From assembly GCA_030596465.1 (NCBI GenBank), contig JAUVJW010000050.1, positions 1 to 9,387 on the forward strand: a stretch of 9,387 bases of DNA. Direction: 5' to 3'. Source of the DNA: Candidatus Fermentibacteraceae bacterium (GTDB taxonomy: Bacteria; Fermentibacterota; Fermentibacteria; Fermentibacterales; JCC-6). The notes beneath the pieces were generated by a model. It did not search any database. It was given only the letters and a program-made list of their open reading frames with translations, and had not been told where the DNA came from. Below, piece after piece: positions 6,644 to 9,387 of the stretch. Position 1 is the stretch's first letter. Each line of letters opens with the position of its first letter. The position numbers were made by a program, and so were the translations under genes.

Positions 6644-7438
6644 ATGAGATTGGTTCTATTCGTGTTAGTGTCCTTTTCGGTAGCTGCTCTTGCCTGGCAG
6701 TGTCCCGCTTGTGGCGGTGAGAATGAGGGATCCTTCTGTGTTAATTGTCACCTTCCCCGACCTCCCGAGGGTATGGTGTATGTGCCTGCCACTTCCGTGG
6801 AAGTGAATGGAATCATGGTGGATGTTTCCCCGTTCTTTATTGACGCGCAACCTGTTTCGTACAGAGACTTTATTCCCTGGCTTAACGGATCTGGATTCAG
6901 TGTTGATGAATTAGGCATCATTATTACAGGTGGCGGTGATGAGACAATGCAATTCCTTGCCTTTACTCCATTTATGGGTGATGAGAACAGGGGAGGTATT
7001 ACTGTTCCTTCACAGTGTCTGGAGAACCCGGCTGCATCAATTACCTGGAGCGGAGCTCAGTCTTTCCTGTCAGATACAGGAAAGCGCCTCCCCACTCTGG
7101 CAGAGATGGAAGCAGCATCTTCACGAGGATTGATAGATACCTGGGACTCGTATGATGCCATGCTTTCTTTTGCCGGATGGATGCAGGAGTCTATGGGAGA
7201 AATGCTGGGCGTACTGAATGCTCAGGCAATGTTTGCCGGATACAGTTCCGCGAACGAAAGAATAATGTGGGAACTTACCGGAACAGTTTTCGGTGGCAGT
7301 TCCACGGCGACAGCAGTTTCCACCGATGTTATTTACATTACCCTTTTCAAGGCTCTCAGTGAGCCTCTTATTTCATCAACAAGCAGAGATATGGGTTATT
7401 TCAATGTAATATTCCGAGGGGCCATTGAGGTTCCCTGA
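6644..7438 (+). CDS. Exported zinc-ribbon protein with degenerate FGE/SUMF1-like domain
   Basis: The protein has 264 residues. A signal peptide, MRLVLFVLVSFSVAALA, is probably cut after A17. A four-cysteine knuckle follows at once: C20, C23, C32 and C35 in CPACGGENEGSFCVNC, which looks like a zinc ribbon. From M44 the sequence resembles the FGE-sulfatase (SUMF1) fold. Its hallmarks are MVYVPA, the FFIDAQPVSYRDFIPWL strand-helix, SITWSGAQSFLSDTGKRLP leading into TLAEMEAAS (GKRLPT from 146), MWELTG at 208-213 and a terminal FNVIFRG. The redox or copper-binding cysteine pair of true formylglycine-generating enzymes is not evident. It is therefore likely a binding or structural member of the fold rather than an enzyme. 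The ATG at 6644 lies 20 nt after the previous stop. The AGGGAGG at 6625-6631 sits 12 nt away, an unusually long spacing. Function is unknown. Confidence 0.75.
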   Translation: MRLVLFVLVSFSVAALAWQCPACGGENEGSFCVNCHLPRPPEGMVYVPATSVEVNGIMVDVSPFFIDAQPVSYRDFIPWLNGSGFSVDELGIIITGGGDETMQFLAFTPFMGDENRGGITVPSQCLENPAASITWSGAQSFLSDTGKRLPTLAEMEAASSRGLIDTWDSYDAMLSFAGWMQESMGEMLGVLNAQAMFAGYSSANERIMWELTGTVFGGSSTATAVSTDVIYITLFKALSEPLISSTSRDMGYFNVIFRGAIEVP

Positions 7439-7461
7439 ACAGCTCTGAAAGGAGTCAGAAA

Positions 7462-8052
7462 ATGAAAGTATTTATCATGGCATTTGTTTTTGTTCTTCTT
7501 GTTATTACCGCTTGCGGGGGCAGGGAAGTCACAAGAACTGAAACCGATACTGTTACAGATCTCAGTGGCTACTGGAACGATACAGACGCTCGCATTGTTG
7601 CCGATTCTATTGTTGACCAGTGTCTCAATGGCCGCTGGTTTGATACACGGAGCAGTGAAGACAGCAGAGTAAGAGAGCTTCCTGTTATCGTTGTTGGCGG
7701 TGTTCGCAATCAGAGTACTGAACACATAAGTGTTGATGTGTTCATGTCCGAAATTGAAAGATCCCTTTTGAATTCGGGACGATTCCAGATTGCCGCTGGA
7801 GGCCGTGAGCGCGATGAAGTTCGTGGTGAGAGAAGAGATCAGTCAATATTCGCCTCTCCCGAAACTGCTGCCGAATTCGGACGCGAGGTTGGTGCAGATT
7901 ATGTGATGACAGGAACAGTTAATTCAATTGAGGATCAGGAAGGCGATACAAGAGTTATTTTCTACCAGGTTAATATTGAACTCATCGATGTTGAGACTGC
8001 CCTTAAGGTATGGATGGGATCTGCTGAGATTAAAAAAGTTATAGAGTGGTAA
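7462..8052 (+). CDS. lpoB: LpoB-family lipoprotein (penicillin-binding protein activator)
   Basis: The protein has 196 residues. The lipoprotein signal MKVFIMAFVFVLLVITAC has lipobox ITAC and C18. The mature part follows the LpoB family pattern: DLSGYWNDTDARIVADSIV near 34-52, then PVIVVGGVRNQSTEHISVDVF and SEIERSLLNSGRFQIA. It continues with an Arg/Glu-rich stretch, REVGADYVMTGTVNSI, and a last strand ending in WMGSAEIKKVIEW. In E. coli, outer-membrane LpoB reaches through the periplasm to activate PBP1B; its partner in this organism is not in the window. The start is firm: GGAG at 7451-7454 lies 7 nt before the ATG. It is separated by 23 nt from the gene before and by 1 nt from the COG3014-type gene after, a pairing I recall from other LpoB loci. 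The linker before the globular domain is short. Confidence 0.9.
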   Translation: MKVFIMAFVFVLLVITACGGREVTRTETDTVTDLSGYWNDTDARIVADSIVDQCLNGRWFDTRSSEDSRVRELPVIVVGGVRNQSTEHISVDVFMSEIERSLLNSGRFQIAAGGRERDEVRGERRDQSIFASPETAAEFGREVGADYVMTGTVNSIEDQEGDTRVIFYQVNIELIDVETALKVWMGSAEIKKVIEW

Positions 8053-8053
8053 A

Positions 8054-9355
8054 ATGAGAATCATCCTGGTTCTTACCAGGTTTCTTCTTGTTATGTCCTG
8101 CGCTGTGGCATACACAAACACTATGGCACCTGTGATAAAGGACCTGGATCATGGCCATAACTCAGAAGCCATAACAAGACTGAAAGATGTGTTCCCGGAC
8201 AGCACAGGCAGGGATCGTCTGCTTTATCTTATGGAGCTTGGCAATCTTGCCAGATACGCAGGGCAGCAGAGCATTGCTCAGACTGTTCTTCTCCGGGCGG
8301 ACAGACTCAGTGATAACCTTCGGGGAACCGAAATCGGGCAGCAGGCTCAGTCAATGATCACGAGTGATCTGGCTCTGGACTTCCGCGGCGCGGATTACGA
8401 AAAGGTTTTCATCAATTACTGCCTGGCTTCAAGCTATGCGGCATCCGGCAACATAGAAGATGCAGTTGTTGAAGCCAGACGGGTGAATGAAAAGCTGAAG
8501 GAGATCAACACCCACTACGAGGCAAATCCAAACAGGTACACGGATGACGCTTTTGTTCGGTATTTTATGGGAGTTCTTTACGAGATGGATGGAGACTATG
8601 ACGATGCTCTTATCAGCTATCGCCTTGCTCTCGCCACCTACGATTCTACCTATGCTGAAGAATACAATCTCCCCGCTCCCCGGCAGCTCAAGTCTGATGC
8701 CATGCGTCTGGCTGATTACAATGGATTCGAGAGTCTTTTGTCTACTTTTGAGACTCGGTGGCCGGGGGTAAGCTGGAGCGGGTCGGGACCCACAGCGGAT
8801 ATGGGCGAGATCGTCGCGGTGATTGAGCTGGGCAACATCTCACAAAGAAGAGCTGAAGATTTTGCCGTTTATTCCAATGACAGGGTTTACAGTATGGCGC
8901 TTCCTGCAATCCCTGACTTTCCACGCCGACGGGTAACGGGATCACTCTCCGCGAGTGGTAGAACCACAAGCATTTTCCTTGTTGAAGACCTCAACGGGAT
9001 TGCCAGGGAGAATCTTGAAGACGAGGCCGGAAGAAACGTTGTGAGAGCAGCAGCAAGGCTGGCTGTAAAAGCGGGACTGGCAAACCTTGGTGAGAATGTT
9101 ACTGAACAGCTCACCGACAACGAGAATGTGAGTTCCGGAGTAGGACTTATTCTGAGCATCATTGGCGCTGCTACCGAGCAGGCAGATCTCAGAGCATGGC
9201 TTACACTTCCGGCACAGATACAGATGGCCCGTCTGCAGGTACCTCCCGGAAACTGGCCGGTAGATATTACGATTAATGGCAGGAGATTCACTCACAATCC
9301 TGTAACAGTACAGGCTGGAGAGATTACTCTTGTTTTTCTGAGAGAGGATATCTAG
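8054..9355 (+). CDS. COG3014-type TPR protein of the LpoB locus
   Basis: The protein has 433 residues and an N-terminal export signal. RIILVLTRFLLVMSC gives a possible lipobox VMSC with C16; cleavage after AVA at 19 is an alternative. Residues about 20-230 form TPR-like helices, with YEKVFINYCLASSYAASG, the IEDAVVEARRVNEKLKE helix and YFMGVLYEMDGDYDDALISYRLAL. The C-terminal half carries the conserved pattern of the family: VEDLNGIARENLEDEAGRN, VVRAAARLAVKAG, then ADLRAWLTLPAQIQMARLQV and PPGNWPVDI. These agree with the uncharacterised COG3014 family as I remember it, often found beside lpoB. The biochemical role is unknown. TPRs suggest a scaffold for peptidoglycan synthesis regulators, which is inference. 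The ATG lies 1 nt after the lpoB TAA, with an internal hairpin just past the start. Confidence 0.8.
   Translation: MRIILVLTRFLLVMSCAVAYTNTMAPVIKDLDHGHNSEAITRLKDVFPDSTGRDRLLYLMELGNLARYAGQQSIAQTVLLRADRLSDNLRGTEIGQQAQSMITSDLALDFRGADYEKVFINYCLASSYAASGNIEDAVVEARRVNEKLKEINTHYEANPNRYTDDAFVRYFMGVLYEMDGDYDDALISYRLALATYDSTYAEEYNLPAPRQLKSDAMRLADYNGFESLLSTFETRWPGVSWSGSGPTADMGEIVAVIELGNISQRRAEDFAVYSNDRVYSMALPAIPDFPRRRVTGSLSASGRTTSIFLVEDLNGIARENLEDEAGRNVVRAAARLAVKAGLANLGENVTEQLTDNENVSSGVGLILSIIGAATEQADLRAWLTLPAQIQMARLQVPPGNWPVDITINGRRFTHNPVTVQAGEITLVFLREDI
8065..8080 (+). repeat. Hairpin with T-rich tail just inside the COG3014-type gene
   Basis: CCTGGT (8065-8070) pairs perfectly with ACCAGG (8075-8080) around the loop TCTT, followed by TTTCTTCTTGTT. 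The stem begins 8 nt after the start codon. It resembles a weak terminator or a translation-limiting structure but lies within coding sequence, so it may be chance. Confidence 0.4.
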
Positions 9356-9360
9356 AGCAA

Positions 9361-9387
9361 ATGAATCTTGCTTCTCTTATTGACCAC
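9361..9387 (+). CDS. deoC: Probable deoxyribose-phosphate aldolase, first nine codons (3' truncated by window)
   Basis: An ATG 5 nt after the preceding stop opens a frame reading MNLASLIDH to the end of the window. DeoC proteins characteristically begin with '(hxxh)AxxIDHTxL', in which the aspartate and histidine lie at the first barrel strand, so this start fits the family well. DeoC cleaves 2-deoxyribose 5-phosphate to acetaldehyde and glyceraldehyde 3-phosphate in the cytosol. The spacing suggests it is the last visible member of the operon, although its role differs from the exported proteins before it. Only nine residues are visible, so the call is tentative. Confidence 0.55.

Noticed and set aside
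8887..9295. Two long minus-strand frames opposite the COG3014-type gene
   Set aside because: Ser/Ala/Arg-rich antisense shadows of a conserved plus-strand gene, without start signals.
1..9387. CRISPR array, tRNA, rRNA, insertion sequence or attachment site
   Set aside because: No regularly spaced repeats, no tRNA/rRNA-like sequence, and no transposase or terminal inverted repeats were seen on reading both strands.

Overview
The window reads as a chromosomal segment of a Gram-negative (diderm) bacterium. It carries the end of a dxr gene and a complete rseP, a protein ending in an Omp85-like outer-membrane beta-barrel, an LpoB-type lipoprotein and several further lipoprotein signals. Start codons are often TTG or GTG, and base composition is moderate. 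The mix of families (metalloprotease/propeller/barrel fusion, propeller lipoprotein, LpoB plus COG3014-type pair) resembles uncultured FCB-like or other candidate-phylum genomes. That placement is an impression from protein style, not a demonstrated assignment.

Layout. Positions 1-1398 hold the 3' end of dxr (isoprenoid precursor synthesis) overlapping rseP (site-2 intramembrane protease), a widely conserved gene order. A 288-bp stretch without a convincing gene follows. Positions 1687-2291 hold a compact type II toxin-antitoxin pair: a small antitoxin overlapping a PIN-domain VapC-like toxin by 4 nt. A 46-bp gap containing two mutually exclusive hairpins leads to a beta-propeller lipoprotein (2338-3354). 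A small lipoprotein of unknown function (3373-3696) lies on the minus strand, convergent with it.

From an extended -10 promoter at 3746-3754, five genes run in the same direction with gaps of 20, 23, 1 and 5 nt, so they probably form one operon. They are: (1) a 943-residue secreted protein joining a gluzincin metalloprotease domain, a TolB-like propeller and an outer-membrane barrel; (2) an exported protein with a four-cysteine zinc-ribbon-like knuckle and a degenerate formylglycine-generating-enzyme (FGE/SUMF1) fold; (3) an LpoB-family lipoprotein; (4) a COG3014-type TPR protein; (5) the first nine codons of a probable deoC.

The first four operon products all carry export signals. I infer an envelope module in which outer-membrane proteolysis or assembly is coupled to control of peptidoglycan synthesis through the LpoB-like protein. 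The most distinctive items are the protease-propeller-barrel fusion, with no POTRA region recognised, and its genetic linkage to LpoB/COG3014 and to the exported zinc-ribbon FGE-like protein.
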